From Aporrectodea caliginosa (lineage: Eukaryota; Annelida; Clitellata; Crassiclitellata; Lumbricidae), in assembly GCA_020284085.1 (NCBI GenBank), contig JACEVL010000020.1:1153501-1217500 (forward strand): a stretch of DNA of 64,000 bases, given 5' to 3'. Under the pieces are notes generated by a model that made no database searches, was not told the DNA's origin, and saw only the letters and a program-made list of their open reading frames with translations. This document shows, in pieces, positions 33,201-44,384 of the stretch. The position numbers and the translations under genes are program-made. Within the stretch, counting starts at the first letter, position 1; the number at the start of each line of letters is the position of its first letter.

Positions 33201-36200
33201 TTACATCATTTAGGCTAGCACTGGCAGCATTTCTGTGACTTACTTAAAAGGCCTAGACTTACTTGAATAATTAAAATGAATGAACAATGGCTGATTCATG
33301 TGCCCGACATCAAAACATTGAATCATAGGCACAATATCCTCACTAAAGGGACAACTGACTGGCCAAATACTGTCTGCCACTTTTGCCTTAGGATCTCACA
33401 TTGAGCTGTGTTAACAGCATCATCGATATCCCATTCCCATGACCACTTCTGATCACACTGCTGGAAACTGTCATCAGTATGTCATATTGATCGGGTCTTA
33501 ACGTACCTAAGCTTCAAAAGAATAGCTGGCTCACGTGAACAACCTAAAAATCCAAGTGATGACTTGAGGATCTAACAGTTGAACATCTCATTTTGATCAG
33601 GTACACCCAGGTAGATTCATTTTCTCGGGAAATACAATACCCGTTCATAAGGGTGTCCCTTGGTATGCCATGCCTCTCCAAAGATGCAATGCTGACAAAC
33701 TTGGCCAGAATCGAAGACGAGCTGAGGAAAGGTGTCTGTTTCATCGTGCTTATACTTTCAGAGTCGATTTCTAATTTATTCATATGAAGAAACACCAGGC
33801 TAATGCCAACGTGATTTAAAAAATCGTCGACATCCATGCTGCATAGGACGACTTAGCAAGATGCATGACGCTTATCAGCAGCTCACACTGTGAGTTGCCT
33901 CTATTAGACAAAGAGAACAGCAGTCCTTTAAGCTAGCCTCAGAGGCAGTCACGATCACAAAGTGATAGCAACTTCATTTTTCCTAGCCTTGACACATAAG
34001 GGCAAGTGGCCAGTCCTCTCCCTCGCCGTTTCGTCTTCCCACCAACAGTCTATGGTCAGTATACTCATTATAGCTGAGTTGGCTAGGGATGCAGACCTGT
34101 AGAGAATAAATCCAAAACAAAATTCTGCACTGGCAGGTTTTGAACCTCCGCCCCGACCACTCGTGCACCTCCTCAATTATATCTAACAAAAACTGAATTA
34201 AAAGAACTACAAAATACATGACTGCTACGAATCGCTCGACATACCCGTCTATTACTTCCTGACATCCAATCGTTGATATCCCAAGCGCCGCCTAAGGAAG
34301 AAGACTTGGGTGGTCGCTGCTGCTGCTGCTGTTGCTGCTGCTGTCCACTGACGTTCGGCCAATGCCCATCACCCCAGCCCCCATCCGGTTTCGGCTGCAA
34401 AGTCAAAACAAACACCAGTTACACTTCACATGCAATGTTCCCTCTAAGGTTCTCAGCCAGCTCAATAAAAAATTCCGCAAAGAAGGTTCAAAATTCCACG
34501 CACAAGTTTTGGTTGCAAATACATATTATGAGCTAAAGTTTCGTTTAACTGGCCATTGAATAATTAACCTACTTAAGCCACACATCCTCTTTAATAAAAA
34601 ATCATAATAATTTATTACCAGCGTGTATTTAGTCAGCACTGTAGTCCGTAGTTACAATTTACAATCACAAATGTTTCTAAAATGTTTTGCTCAGTTTTAT
34701 TGCTCACGGGGAAATTAGGCTGCTCAAACAACCGCTAGTTCCACACATACAGGAAACATTTTAGAGGGAACGTTGTTCACAAGCATCGCAAGCTTCACTA
34801 GCCAAAGTTCGGTATAATGATACAAACCGATTCACACTTGTCCAGTTCATTCAAGAGAGTATAACGATTAGGGAATTGGCACAGATGCTTTTGTCATACA
34901 GCCAATGGGTTCGTGGTCGCTTATTGAGTTCAAAAGCTCTTTGGTCTGTAACTCTGCTGACTACCAGTAGTTACCGAAAGAACAAGCAACTTAACCCTTT
35001 AACGACGAGCCGCTTATGGTTTCCCATGCATTTTAGTACACGCTCGTCGTTGAAGGGTTAAATGACAAAGCGTAACACACGCTGCCAAGGGAACGCCAAG
35101 TCTGGTGCAGTTTCAAAATGCAACAATCTGGCACAATGTGGACTCATTAAAGTGAAGCCGTCAAGGGGCAAGAGACAGCGCATAAACTAATCATAAAACG
35201 TATAATGCTGCAAAAATCAATATTTTTTATTGCTGATCTTGCTTCTTACTTTATCCTTACTCTCTCATAGCTCCATAGATGTGTTTAGTATTTGCATAAA
35301 TTATGATTTTTGTGATCTAACATTCGTTGATTGTTCTTATCCGAGATTCCCGTAGTGCGTTTGCAGGCGGTTCAATAAAGCACATAGTTACTTTTCTTTA
35401 TTTAGCATCACACAGCTGTTCTTGTATGGAACATTAAGCAGTACAGCATGCTAAGTTAACAGTTTTGGGGACATAACACCACTTTGCATTACACAAAAGA
35501 AGAAGAATGCAGTCCCTTAAGCTTGCCCTGAGGCAGACATGGGTATGAAGTGTTAGCGACTTCATTTTCTTAGCCTCAGCATATTAAGGACGGGTGGCCA
35601 GGCCTCTCCCTCGCCATCTCATCTTCTCACCGACAGTGTTCGGTCAGTGTATTCATTATAGCCGAGATGGCTAGGGGTGCATGTAGGCCAGAAATCTGAA
35701 ACCAAATTTCTGCCCTGGCAGGGATTTGAACCCCTGACCTCTCGGTTGACAGTCCAGCATGCTAACCACTATACTATTGCACACCCCGCATTGCGCAGAA
35801 TGGTGTGCAAAATAGGGGTAAACAAGACCATGCTGTACGGTGGTGTGACTGCCTGCTCAAGACGTTATTTAGCTGCTTATTTTCAGCCTGCCATAGAACA
35901 AGAGTTGCAAACACCACTGCACGAAAACAGGATAAATCACTAATTTCACCTTGCTTACCAAGGTCAAATCTGGCCATACCTCATTGTCTTTTTAACCATT
36001 ACACCATTCTCTACAATCGACCTGAAGTCAGAGTACACTATTTCGCTGTGTGAAATGTTGCTAGCCGAAATGCAGTGCGTAAAAGTCGCAGCCCCAGAGT
36101 AGAATAAACAAAGGAAAAATAGGTTAATGCCTTGTGAAACCATTCCATCTTTTTCCTCCCCAATCAATACGCACAGGCTGCGGTTATTAGAAATCCCAAG

Positions 36201-39200
36201 TCTGCCGCAGCATCTACTCAGCTAATCAATCCGTGTCAACCTGTCTACTGCCTCACAAGCTGCTAACACTTGATCACACTCGTCATCAAACAGGTCAATA
36301 TGCTGCACATTATAAAGTCAACAGTAAGGTTCAAGGTAACCAGTTTCAGGCCAAGGACTTTCGAATCAGAAAGATATGCTTACTTCCCTGTATCCTTTAT
36401 AGGCCAACAAATCAACTTACATTAATTAGCTTAATTTTATTCGTTACAGAAATAGTACACTGACACAACTGGGTAGTACGAAGTGAAACAGATGAGTCAC
36501 AAAAATATCACAGCCAAATTTGATGTCACATGTACACTACACAAACAGGTTTCTTATTCAACACAATAAAAACTAGCAAATCAAATGCTCAACTATTATT
36601 ACTAAATTAGGCATTCATTAAGCGCTACTATCTAATGACCAACCATCAATCAAAGGTGCTTAGAAACTGTGAGTGAAGGACATGCTCAAGGTACATACAC
36701 AGCAACCGTTTCAGGGGGGAGGCTCAAACCCGTACTCTCTGCATTACAAGGCGAGCGCTCTAACCAATTGACCACCGTGTTCCAGCCTAAGATGTCATGT
36801 TACAAACACCTCATTTGTTTGAAGAACAACCGAATTCAAACTGCCTGTGGTGCTGGGCAAAATTCTTGGGAAGAAATGTACAGATCATTACTCTGAGCAT
36901 GTCTACAAGAGGGGAAGGGGTGCCTCTAAGTGAGAGCATTGTATACCCTGGTTCTGGTGTACTGGGCATTAGATTGTGTGATGTCTAGCTTCATGCCACA
37001 CACGGTCAAAGTAGCCTTGGAGGCATGTACTGTGTTTTTGGTTGTTTAGTACAAATTTTTATTTCTGTTTCATTCCTTTAACTAGGACCTTTGTTAATCG
37101 TTTCACCAGTAACACGGCTGAGCAACCATTTATGGATTTAACGACAGTAGCATCCCCTACTTTAAAAAACAACTGTATCAACTGCATTCAATCCAGGGCC
37201 CAAGGTCGTTAACTACAACTGTAGTTCACTTAACAATTTTAAACACAGTTTTATTGGCAAATAAAGAATTGACAATCAACCAACCAGTCAGCATTAATCT
37301 CCAATATGAGGAGAGTGCCAGAGACCTATTCAAAGCCAAAAACTATAAAATGTAATTCTATGCATATTATAACACCGAACTTGGGTTTTAAGGACTGTAC
37401 TTTGGTACGCTTAAGTTCGAGTTCCAGATAAACCCAATGGTTTCCTGAAACTAAAAACTGGTCCAATTTTCAGCCAATTAGTTCATGACCGGTGCTTCAC
37501 CCGATACATGAGGCTATGGTGCAGAATAAATCAACCACTTCAATCTAGGCAACCCCATGCAAAATTATATATAGCACCTGTGAACTTCTGTTAAGGTTTG
37601 CTGTAAAGTAAAATGACTGATTTTTGTTTAAAACTTATGCTCAAAATGTTTGTAAAATTGTGATACATGTTGTGATTTAAAGCGTCAATCTTTCATACTA
37701 CAGTCCATGCCAGTAAATGAACATGCCAGTACTTGCAGAATAAGTACACCAAAGACTCATTAGAACACACTTTGTTATTCGATTAATTCTATACGATGCG
37801 GTTGTAACATGGATCTCTAAGGAAATGCCAACATAATCACCACAGGCAGATCTCTAGCTATTAATTTGGACTATTGACTTCTCTGCCCCTCGACATCACA
37901 AAAACTGTCTCGTAGCAGTTTCTAGAGGTGTTTCAAACATGGCGCATAAAAAAAATGTTTTGTTACCACACATTACCTTACTGGCGACCGATACAAAGGA
38001 TTCCTGTGAAATAAGATGAATGAAAGAAACAAATGACACCAGATACTTCACTATACTTTCTCAAAGGATGGGAATGACTATTTTCTACGAAGCATCAGAA
38101 AAGCTTTCCAGCACTTAACCTGGCATTGAACATTATGGCTGCATAAAGTTTTGTATAAATCACCTTCACAAACCTCACAAAAGCACGCCGACCTCAACAG
38201 ATTTAAATAATACACATGCGGAAAGTGTGAGCTGTATGAACATGCACAAGTGATTGTAAATTGGATGGAATCTCACCGGAGGCACAGAAGGATTCCATGG
38301 ACCCACGGCGTTTTCCATCTGGTCACCAAAACCACTTGGCTTCATCCCCATCCCGGCTGGAGGCGGCATACCAAAGAACCCGTCACCTCGTTCGTCCGGT
38401 CTGCCCCTCTGGCCGAGAAACTGCGATGCACCGGCAGACTGCTTGTTGCCGTGCTTCCAGTTCTGCGGGCGGTTCTGGCTGGTTGGATCGCCCCAGACGG
38501 ACGTGCCGTCGTCAACCTCGGGAGGGTGCCCGGCTTTGTCCTCGCCCCAGCCGCCAACGTTTTCCACCTCGTCACCGGTCCAGCTGCCAGAGGAAGAACT
38601 TCGACGAAGCGGTCGGTCCCAGACCCCGGTTTCAGTCTTGCTGCCCTTGTTACTGTCCAAGTCCCACATCCTGTCGTCGAGACCCCCGTCCTTCTTCGCA
38701 CCCTCCCACGAGCCCTCGCTCGAGGTAGAACTGCCACCCCAGCTGGCGCTCGGCTTCTCGGCCGGGCCCGGCGGCCACGAGTTGCCCGGTGGTTTGTTGT
38801 CGAGCGGTGGTCTAAAGGCAGAGGCCGGATTGCTTCCAACTGCCAGAGTGGGATTCGGTCCGTTGGCTGGATTCGCAGCAACAACAACTTGGGTCTTCTC
38901 CACGGGAGTTCCGCTCCAGGCGCCCCGGTCTTCTGAGCTCTTCTCAGCAGCCCGGCTTGCAGCAGCAGCAGCGGCTTTGGATGATTCCCAGATTGCCGTA
39001 CCCGTCATCACCTGACGAGCGAGCTGAGCGGCCGCCTCCTCGGACGAGGCCTCGGGAGCGCTCGGCGCCTTCCTCTGCTCGACCACGGTCTCCTCGATGA
39101 CCCAGGCCGTGTCCTGACGTATGGTGGTCTTGCCCCAACCGTCGTGGCTGTTGATTGCGTCTGCGATCAGCTCCTCCTGAGATCGTCGTTGATTGGACGC

Positions 39201-40037
39201 TTTGGAATCGTCTGGCGTGCCAGGAGTGCCGCCCCCGTTGCCGCCTCCGCAACCGGCCCCCTGACCAGACTTGTTCGTGACTGCTTGCGCCCAGCTGCCC
39301 GGTCCACCCTGTTGCGGCTGTGGATTACCCATGGTAGGCACTGATTGGCTAGGTTGCATTATAGGGTTGCCGCGGCTCCACGCCCCGGACGCCGAACTGG
39401 GGCCGGAGCTGCCGGCCGTGCCCCACTGCGACTGCTTTGATCTGTCACCCGCCGCGTCCGACCAGGACCCTGAAGCCTGTCTGGCGTCTGGCTGGAGGTA
39501 TCCGTTGTTGGACCTGCTGTCCGCAGGCCAGCTGGCCAGTCGGTCTTCCGGCTGGATCGCCTTCGATCCTCCCCAGCTCTCGGTTCCAGCATTTGGCACT
39601 GGGCTGCGGTTTGGCGAACCCCATCCCGATATGTCATTCTTCTCGTTAGATGTCCAGCTATTGCTCGCGCTAGATCTCCACGACGACGTCGAATCCGTGT
39701 CGTTCTGGCCCGACTGGCCTCCTCCTCCGGCCCCTCCGCCGCCGCCTCCTCCGTTCCCTCCGGACAGACCCACTCCCCACTTTCCGACGTCCTGCTTCGA
39801 CGAGACCTCCGAGCTGGGCCACATGTTGCTGCCTGTGACCTGTGATATTTTAGCACCGGTAGAGTTCCACGCGGAACTCGGATTGCCCAAGCTTGATGAT
39901 GCTCTGTCAGAGTTCTGAGTAAAGCTCCCTGCAATGCCGTTGTTGTTGTTGCTGCTGCTGCCTAAGGCTGAGCTGACGTTGCCCCATAATTCCGACTTGA
40001 CTGCAGGATTGTTACCCCAGTTACTAACAGCGTCCAT
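26777..40037 (-). CDS. TNRC6: TNRC6/GW182, microRNA silencing scaffold, whole coding model
   Basis: Eight coding exons on the minus strand: 40037-38277 (exon begins 40049), 34394-34245, 32372-32280, 31634-31577, 30918-30605, 30068-28886, 28329-28268 and 27265-26777. They sum to 4110 nt with no frame break, giving 1369 residues. Order of parts: Gly/Trp repeats (about 1-590), a polyglutamine run and more GW, UBA (about 655-700), Q-rich helical region (about 805-830), PAM2 motif EEFVPGKPW (about 1050), RRM (about 1196-1275) and a GW-containing tail. This is the order in GW182 proteins, which bind Argonaute through GW motifs and recruit PABP and the CCR4-NOT and PAN2-PAN3 deadenylases. The length resembles Drosophila gawky (about 1380 residues) rather than vertebrate TNRC6A/B/C (1700-1960). 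Small extra exons in the 3.9-kb first coding intron cannot be excluded. Confidence 0.93.
27300..27760 (-). repeat. 18-bp minisatellite beside the last TNRC6 acceptor
   Basis: Plus-strand units TCAGTCATTTATCTATGT, about 25 degenerate copies, ending about 35 nt before the exon 9 acceptor. Confidence 0.9.
28268..28329 (-). CDS. TNRC6: TNRC6 exon 8 (RRM start)
   Basis: A 62-nt exon between acceptor TTTTTTGTCTGCAG and donor CTCAG|GTAGGA. Translates MNNWPGASSNWLMIRNLTPQ; NWLMIRNLTPQ is the first strand of the GW182 RRM. Too short for ordinary ORF calling. Confidence 0.9.
28330..28885 (-). other. TNRC6 intron 7 (GC-AG), no feature seen
   Basis: AT-rich intron from GCAAGT to TTTTTTGTCTGCAG; no element recognised. 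Confidence 0.7.
28886..30068 (-). CDS. TNRC6: TNRC6 exon 7 (Q-rich region and PAM2), GC donor
   Basis: Acceptor TGTTGCAG. It encodes MNNSVFSPP, an 11-Gln run, a helical block (LMQQLVQSIQNAIHLGLLPK), a Ser-rich stretch, PAM2 (ALDIEEFVPGKPWQGP, which binds the PABP MLLE domain), DDPYITPGSV and the GW-like PQWHYNRSISW. The frame must leave one nucleotide for exon 8. The only donor doing so is TCTA|GCAAGT, so this is a GC-AG intron. Confidence 0.88.
30605..30918 (-). CDS. TNRC6: TNRC6 exon 6
   Basis: Acceptor GTTTCAG and donor TTGCAG|GTAGGC, 314 nt entering in phase 1. Encodes ELLAARLRVDPEVADLHRGR, then a low-complexity Asn/Gly/Gln/Ser stretch ending MPDFNSLLQ. Confidence 0.88.
31000..31215 (+). 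mobile_element. LINE 3' end (CR1/L2-like) in TNRC6 intron
   Basis: RTFAFVGPSSWNDLPPS is the conserved C-terminal motif of CR1/L2-type ORF2; a 3' end AGAGGCACTTTACATATGTT follows. Confidence 0.7.
31577..31634 (-). CDS. TNRC6: TNRC6 exon 5 (UBA helices 2-3)
   Basis: 58-nt exon with acceptor TTTGCAG and donor ATCA|GTAAGC. KEDAQNALISNNMNLESAI completes the UBA core (compare KKEDVERAL..NMNIEEA in Drosophila). It leaves after one nucleotide, which fits exon 6. Confidence 0.9.
32280..32372 (-). CDS. TNRC6: TNRC6 exon 4 (start of UBA domain)
   Basis: Acceptor TGTTTCAG and donor CGA|GTGAGT, 31 codons in phase 0, ending QQLLNMGFR, the first helix and MGF signature of the UBA domain. Confidence 0.88.
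32467..32534. mobile_element. TTAA-type miniature palindromic element, copy 2
   Basis: CACTTCAACAAGC...TCATCGTTAAAGTG|TTAA with core GGTTTCCC and TTTTAGTACAC. Confidence 0.75.
32535..33880 (-). other. TNRC6 intron sequence, no feature recognised
   Basis: Intron between exons 3 and 4; short open frames have no recognisable content. Confidence 0.6.
33890..34190 (-). mobile_element. SINE family D copy 1
   Basis: Minus-strand head with B-box-like GAGGTTCAAAACC and body AGAATTTTGTTTTGG, GGCGAGGGAGAGGAC, ending AGGACTGCTGTTC. Aligns with 35500-35800. Confidence 0.75.
34245..34394 (-). CDS. TNRC6: TNRC6 exon 3 (GW and polyglutamine)
   Basis: Acceptor ACTTTGCAG and donor CGG|GTATGT, exactly 50 codons in phase 0. 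Encodes PKPDGGWGDGHWPNVSG, a run of nine Gln, then SLGGAWDINDWMSGS. The CAG run is short and interrupted. Confidence 0.85.
34991..35061. mobile_element. TTAA-type miniature palindromic element, copy 3 (best preserved)
   Basis: TTAA|CCCTTTAACGACGAGC ... GCTCGTCGTTGAAGGG|TTAA; 63 bp between TTAA copies. Confidence 0.85.
35500..35800 (-). mobile_element. SINE family D copy 2
   Basis: tRNA-like head on the minus strand (ATAGTGGTTAGCATGCTGGA, B-box GGGGTTCAAATCCC) and the same body as 33890-34190. Looks tRNA-like but continues into a long SINE body. Confidence 0.85.
35805..36655 (-). other. TNRC6 intron sequence, no feature recognised
   Basis: No exon signals or element ends found. Confidence 0.5.
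36660..36790 (-). mobile_element. SINE family C copy (tRNA-like head)
   Basis: Minus-strand TCAATTGGTTAGAGCGCTCG then AGAGTACGGGTTTGAGCCTC, then CTTGAGCATGTCCTTCACTC; aligns with 45935-46108. Confidence 0.8.
36800..38270 (-). other. TNRC6 intron 2, no certain feature
   Basis: Searched for further GW exons; only a 22-nt splice-flanked candidate that breaks phase was seen. Confidence 0.5.
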
Positions 40038-40049
40038 TTGATTTGCCTT
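38277..40049 (-). CDS. TNRC6: TNRC6 exon 2 (start codon, GW-repeat Argonaute-binding region)
   Basis: Acceptor TTACTTCAG, then 12 nt and ATG GAC GCT at 40037. It runs 587 codons to donor CCTCCG|GTGAGA. Encodes many GW/WG pairs in Ser/Asn/Gly-rich sequence (SNWGNN, SELWGN, GKWGVG, ISGWGSP, HDGWGK, GGWGED) and the family block DDGTSVWGDP near the end. GC-rich coding sequence contrasts with AT-rich introns. Open frames on the other strand here are by-products of this composition. Confidence 0.92.
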
Positions 40050-41099
40050 CTGAAGTAATAATGACTACTCAACTCAGCGGAAGTGATATTAACATCAAAT
40101 TATTGTTTCGTCCCAGTGAACCACATCAATAACAACTAGATATCACAGACGGATGGATGGCAGCGTTCGAACAGTCCCACTCCTGTCCTCAACATTGACT
40201 TCCAACGACCACGTAGAAGTCTTAACACTGGCAAAGCCTCTACAAAAGACACAAAAGTGATCAACGTTAATAGGGATAACTCCCAAGCAGACTTCAAACT
40301 TAATCCGTCGTGAACATATTAAATACCTTTAACAGAACCATTATGATAACTCGGACGATCTAAAATCTAACTGTGTAAACACTCGTAACAGGCTAACCCA
40401 CTTCATAGGCCAAGCTCAGATAATAGAAAAGGCAGAGCAAGCGAAAGAAAATCAATTGGGCAAAGCCACATCAGGCTTTTCTATGCACGACAAAAGCATT
40501 CACGGTTGAGCCAACTTAACTGCACTTTTAGGGCCTACAAGGGCAGAAACTAAAAACAGAGAATATTAAACCGAACAGCCAGAGTTTCCTTTCCTACTCA
40601 TTCCTATTTTTATGCATAATCGTGACTGTAATCCTGAAATTTTTAAAGTGCTACTTCATAGCTAAGCACAGGGCACCAGCTTATTCACTAGCACTGCGTC
40701 GTGTCAGCAGTACCAAGCAAAGGTCCATGAATGTGGTAGAGACTAGCTGTCTACAGTTTTCCACGAATGGAAACACCTAGTCAAGTTCCAAAAGGTGCTT
40801 CACAGGCCAATACATGCTACAGACCGTGCTATGGTCCAGAAGCTTTGCCTATGTTGGGCCCATCAGCTGGAATTGTCTTTCTTGAGAGCTGCAGCTCGAG
40901 CTGCCCAGGTTGTTCCTTCCACAGTTTTGCAAGCACATGAAGTCTGTATATTTGACAGTAGTACTTTCACTGGTTTGGGTTGGGATGAGTCTATTCTTAT
41001 TGACGCTTTATAAATGTCAGATTACAATTGTGTTCACTCAAATAGCCACATGCAGAGGAGAGACCATCTGTGAATTCACATTTTGTGTACATCATTTCG

Positions 41100-41495
41100 A
41101 GTAACACATGTCAGATCACAACACATGTTTTGTACATTCAATCAATCAATCAATCAATCAATTTATATAGCACCTCTTCAAGGGTTCCACTCAGAGGTGC
41201 TGAGTTATCCTAGGTAACACATGTCAGATCACACACCAACTGGTACAGATCACATCATGGCTTGTGCATCATCTCAGATAACACATAAGATCACTTCAAA
41301 TGTTTTGTAACCAATCTGAGATAATACAAGTCAGATCACATCACATGTTTGTACATCACCCCAGGTAACACAAGTCAGATCACACACCAACTGGTACAGA
41401 TCACATCACATGTTTTCTACATCACCTCAGATAACATACATGTCAGATCACTTCACATGTTTTTGTACATTATCCCAGGTAACACGTCAGGTATT
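41100..41495 (+). repeat. About 45-bp minisatellite in TNRC6 5' intron
   Basis: Units contain CATGTCAGATCACATCACAT, TGTTTTGTACATCA and CCCAGGTAACAC. A SINE/LINE 3' end (minus, CAATCAATTTATATAGCACC) is inserted at about 41140-41205. Confidence 0.8.
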
Positions 41496-41837
41496 TTGAA
41501 ATTGCATCAATGTTGCAAGCAAGCTCACATGCCCTGTTAGCTCTGACCTCGGCGAACTGGTACTTGATGTCAGCAAGTGATTCACACGTCACACGTCACC
41601 TGGTGTGTTACACAATGTGCAGCTCAAGTGACAGCCTCAAGTTTTAAATTTACACATCCAGTAACATCAGCTGGTACGTTACACACCAGAGCCACGTTGG
41701 CAGAGCAGATATCACTTACTATGTCTGCCAGTACTAAACATTTTATTAATTTACTATTCACAATTGGTAATAAATTGCATTGTTTTATTATGAATTATAA
41801 ATGTATTATAAATTCCTCTGTTATCACTGTTTCCCAA

Positions 41838-41838
<1 letters not shown>

Positions 41839-41907
<69 letters not shown>
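41839..41907. repeat. (TA)n microsatellite
   Basis: About 33 TA units. Confidence 0.97.
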
Positions 41908-41908
<1 letters not shown>

Positions 41909-42150
41909 GTTGTGGGGCGCGGTGGTGTAGGGGTATGTTCGGTGCCTTGGAGCCAGAGGGATGCGGGTTCGAATCCACCTCAAGCCGCCGTGTAGGGACC
42001 CTGGGCAAGTCCTTCACTCTCAATTGCTCATGCGCTTTGGCGTGAAACTCCGATTCAGTGTCGCGCTGTAGTCGGGAGCGCCTCTGAGTAGAAATCTTGA
42101 AGGGCGCTATATAAATATCTGAAATGAATGAATGAATGAATGAATATATA
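41908..42150 (+). mobile_element. SINE family B
   Basis: tRNA-like head (GCGGTGGTGTAGGGGTATGT, B-box GCGGGTTCGAATCCACC), middle AGGGACCCTGGGCAAGTCCT, 3' end ATCTTGAAGGGCGCTATATA and (GAAT)n tail. Confidence 0.9.
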
Positions 42151-42269
42151 TATATAATATGAATAATACATTACACAATATACTATACATATAATGATGT
42201 ATATGCATATCACATATGCAGCAATTTCTTGAGGTACTGGATATGCCTGTGATATAGTACCTATGTCTC

Positions 42270-42600
42270 TAGATATATAACATAGTCATCATCATCATCA
42301 GCAGTTCCTGATACCAGCCATTTGGTAGCAATGGGTACGAATAAATGATCTCCATTGTCCTCAGTCATTTGTCGAGTCCACTGCTCCTCTTGGTGCTAGT
42401 CCAAGTGATGTTAAGTCCTCATTTATATTATCTATCCAGGGTAGTCTTGATCTGCCTTTGTTTCTTTTTCCTTAGAATCGTGCATGTAGTGCGTGGGATT
42501 GGGCCAACTGGCATTCTGTCTACATGTCCAAACCATCGGAGTCTTCCCTGAACGACTTTAACTGGCACAGGAGCTCTTGCCTTAGCTTATTACACATATA
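42270..42600 (-). mobile_element. LINE 3' fragment (RTE/L1-like)
   Basis: Minus-strand RLRWFGHVDRMPVGPIPR and RLPWIDNINEDLTSLGLAPR across frameshifts, then a GATGATGATGA tail; the C-terminal tail of an endonuclease-RT protein. Confidence 0.75.
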
Positions 42601-43214
42601 TTATTGGCAATAAATCTCTATAAGTGATTACTGCTAATCAGAAACATGTGCCAGGTCAACAATATATGTTGACCTTATAACTGTCAGTGGCATTACCCAC
42701 CCGCTCCCACTGCGCTGCAACTGAACGTGTGACCTTTATATGTCACCTGGAAAATGAGCAATGAAAATGTTATGTTGCTGTATAATGACTTCGCATATCA
42801 CATTTCCGTTTCCACTACTTCAATTACGGCTGATATAAAGTATGTTTACTTCAGCAAATCATTCACCACATTAATGTCTCATACTATGCACACCAAGACA
42901 CCACTCATACATACAGCAGTGAAGTAATCTTCACTGGAGTCTATATTTTAATAATATACTAATAATAATAACAATAATATTAACAACAAAACTAATAATA
43001 GCTAACCAATACAACAACAAGCAGAATAACACCAAGATCAAAACACCAGCTGTAACATCAAATGTGTCATTTTGCTGCCTGAGATAGGCAATAAAAATGT
43101 TCCAGGCAACAAAAATGACAGATTTGAAGTTACAGCTGATGTAACACAAAAAAACCTGCTTCTTAAATCGGTCAGGTGATATTCTGCGAATCAAGAGCCG
43201 CCTGGCATTTTTTT

Positions 43215-43286
43215 GTAACACTTCGACGACGAGCTGCATTGGTTTTCCAGTCACTTTTAGTACACTCTTGTCGTTTAAAGTGTTAA
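43215..43286. mobile_element. TTAA-type miniature palindromic element, copy 4
   Basis: GTAA|CACTTCGACGACGAGC ... CTTGTCGTTTAAAGTG|TTAA with core GGTTTTCCAG and CTTTTAGTACAC. Confidence 0.75.
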
Positions 43287-43289
43287 GCC

Positions 43290-44090
43290 TTGAAGCATTG
43301 AGAAAACAAGCAAAGAATATGCTTGTTTTCATCAAACCATTCCATGATTTCAGAAATCATGTTTCAAACATCACGCAACGGTCAAATAACTTCTTTGAAG
43401 AAAGAATTCCTCTATTCTACACAAAACATGTAGTACAGTCTGGGATTGTATATTTAAACTATTCATATCTGTTCAACTTCTACGATACATAATTATGGCA
43501 ATACATTGACTGCCCTACATACAGCATTTCATCCAAGATTTCAGCAAGCGATTCAAATGTTCAATAAACTGCTTTATTCTCATTGAAAATGTCTTATATA
43601 GCCCAATGTCAAACGATAGACTGACATATTCTGCACAGAACAGCGCCATCTTGGGATTGCTTCTTGTGTGGTTACGGATGATCCCGAGGGAACAACAGCC
43701 GCGGATCACCTGAGGCAGTTCTAGCCATCTGAAGCACTTCGGCAAGATAACCGTTCCACTGTTCTACGCTGGCGGCACAAAAATGCACGAGACCAAACAA
43801 CGGTAACAAACAAAAATATAACGGATCCGATGTTTTCTTTACCAAGCTGTCCGTACGACCGTCTATATTTAAATCAGTACAGCGAAAAAGAAATCTCGGC
43901 AAAGAACATTGTTTTACAGAAAGCCACATTCTCGATCGCCATAAACGCACAAATGCACGCAGATAAAATCAAAAACCGTCATTTCTGAATGCGCGATAGT
44001 CGACAGTCAGTGGGGCAAAAAGTGCGACACTTTAAAGCTTCATTTTTGTACTTTACAAAAGCCAGGTTTCGGTCCACAAGATGGCCTACC
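43290..44090 (-). other. TNRC6 5' intron, no feature recognised
   Basis: GC content rises toward exon 1; no element ends found. Confidence 0.45.
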
Positions 44091-44093
44091 TAC

Positions 44094-44320
44094 CTGAAGA
44101 CGATTCGAAGCTGATTTCTTGCTCTGAAAACGCGTTCTAAACGCGGCTACGGTCGGTGGCCTCGCCGTCTGGGCAGCCCAGACACGAATCCTAAAAGTTC
44201 CACGACCGGACGGACCCGATTTCAGAAGGGAGACGCCATTTTCTCGTCCCAAAGATTTTCAGATCGACGCTATTCGTCTTCGTACGAGACTCCAAACGGC
44301 CACCATCTTGAATAGTTTGC
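44094..44320 (-). other. TNRC6: TNRC6 probable untranslated exon 1
   Basis: A strong donor CTTCAG|GTAGGT lies at 44094/44093 on the minus strand in a CpG-rich block just downstream of NRF1-like and E-box sites. The frame continuous with exon 2 meets TGA shortly upstream and has no ATG, so translation probably starts at 40037 in exon 2. The 5' boundary is a guess placed between the NRF1 sites and the YY1-like motif. Confidence 0.5.
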
Positions 44321-44323
44321 CCC

Positions 44324-44384
44324 ACTGCGCATGCCCAGACGCAGCTTGGCCCAGTGCGCATGCGCAGACGGTGCGTCACGTGAC
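44324..44384 (-). promoter_or_regulatory. TNRC6 promoter: NRF1 palindrome, second NRF1-like site, E-box
   Basis: TGCGCATGCGCA (44355-44366) is the NRF1 consensus palindrome. A partial copy CTGCGCATGCCC lies at 44324-44335. GTCACGTGAC (44375-44384) is a palindromic E-box (USF/MITF-type). Minus-strand CAAGATGG (44303-44310) resembles a YY1 site just inside a transcript. No TATA box is seen, fitting a housekeeping promoter reading toward TNRC6. Confidence 0.65.

Noticed and set aside
35700..35800. tRNA-like cloverleaf regions (also 36700, 41910, 45950, 15940) as functional tRNA genes
   Set aside because: A and B boxes are present, but each continues into a shared SINE body and acceptor stems are poor.
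37982..38003. 22-nt splice-flanked candidate microexon in TNRC6 (minus)
   Set aside because: It has a good acceptor and GTAAGG donor, but 22 nt would break the phase-0 join between exons 2 and 3, and the model is in frame without it.
38250..39918. Several long plus-strand and minus-strand frames over TNRC6 exon 2
   Set aside because: Overlapping shadows of the GW-repeat exon; Arg/Pro-rich with no recognisable domains.
44040..44252. N-terminal extension of TNRC6 through exon 1
   Set aside because: The frame is in phase with exon 2, but it opens only at a TTG after a TGA and has no ATG, so exon 1 is taken as 5' UTR.
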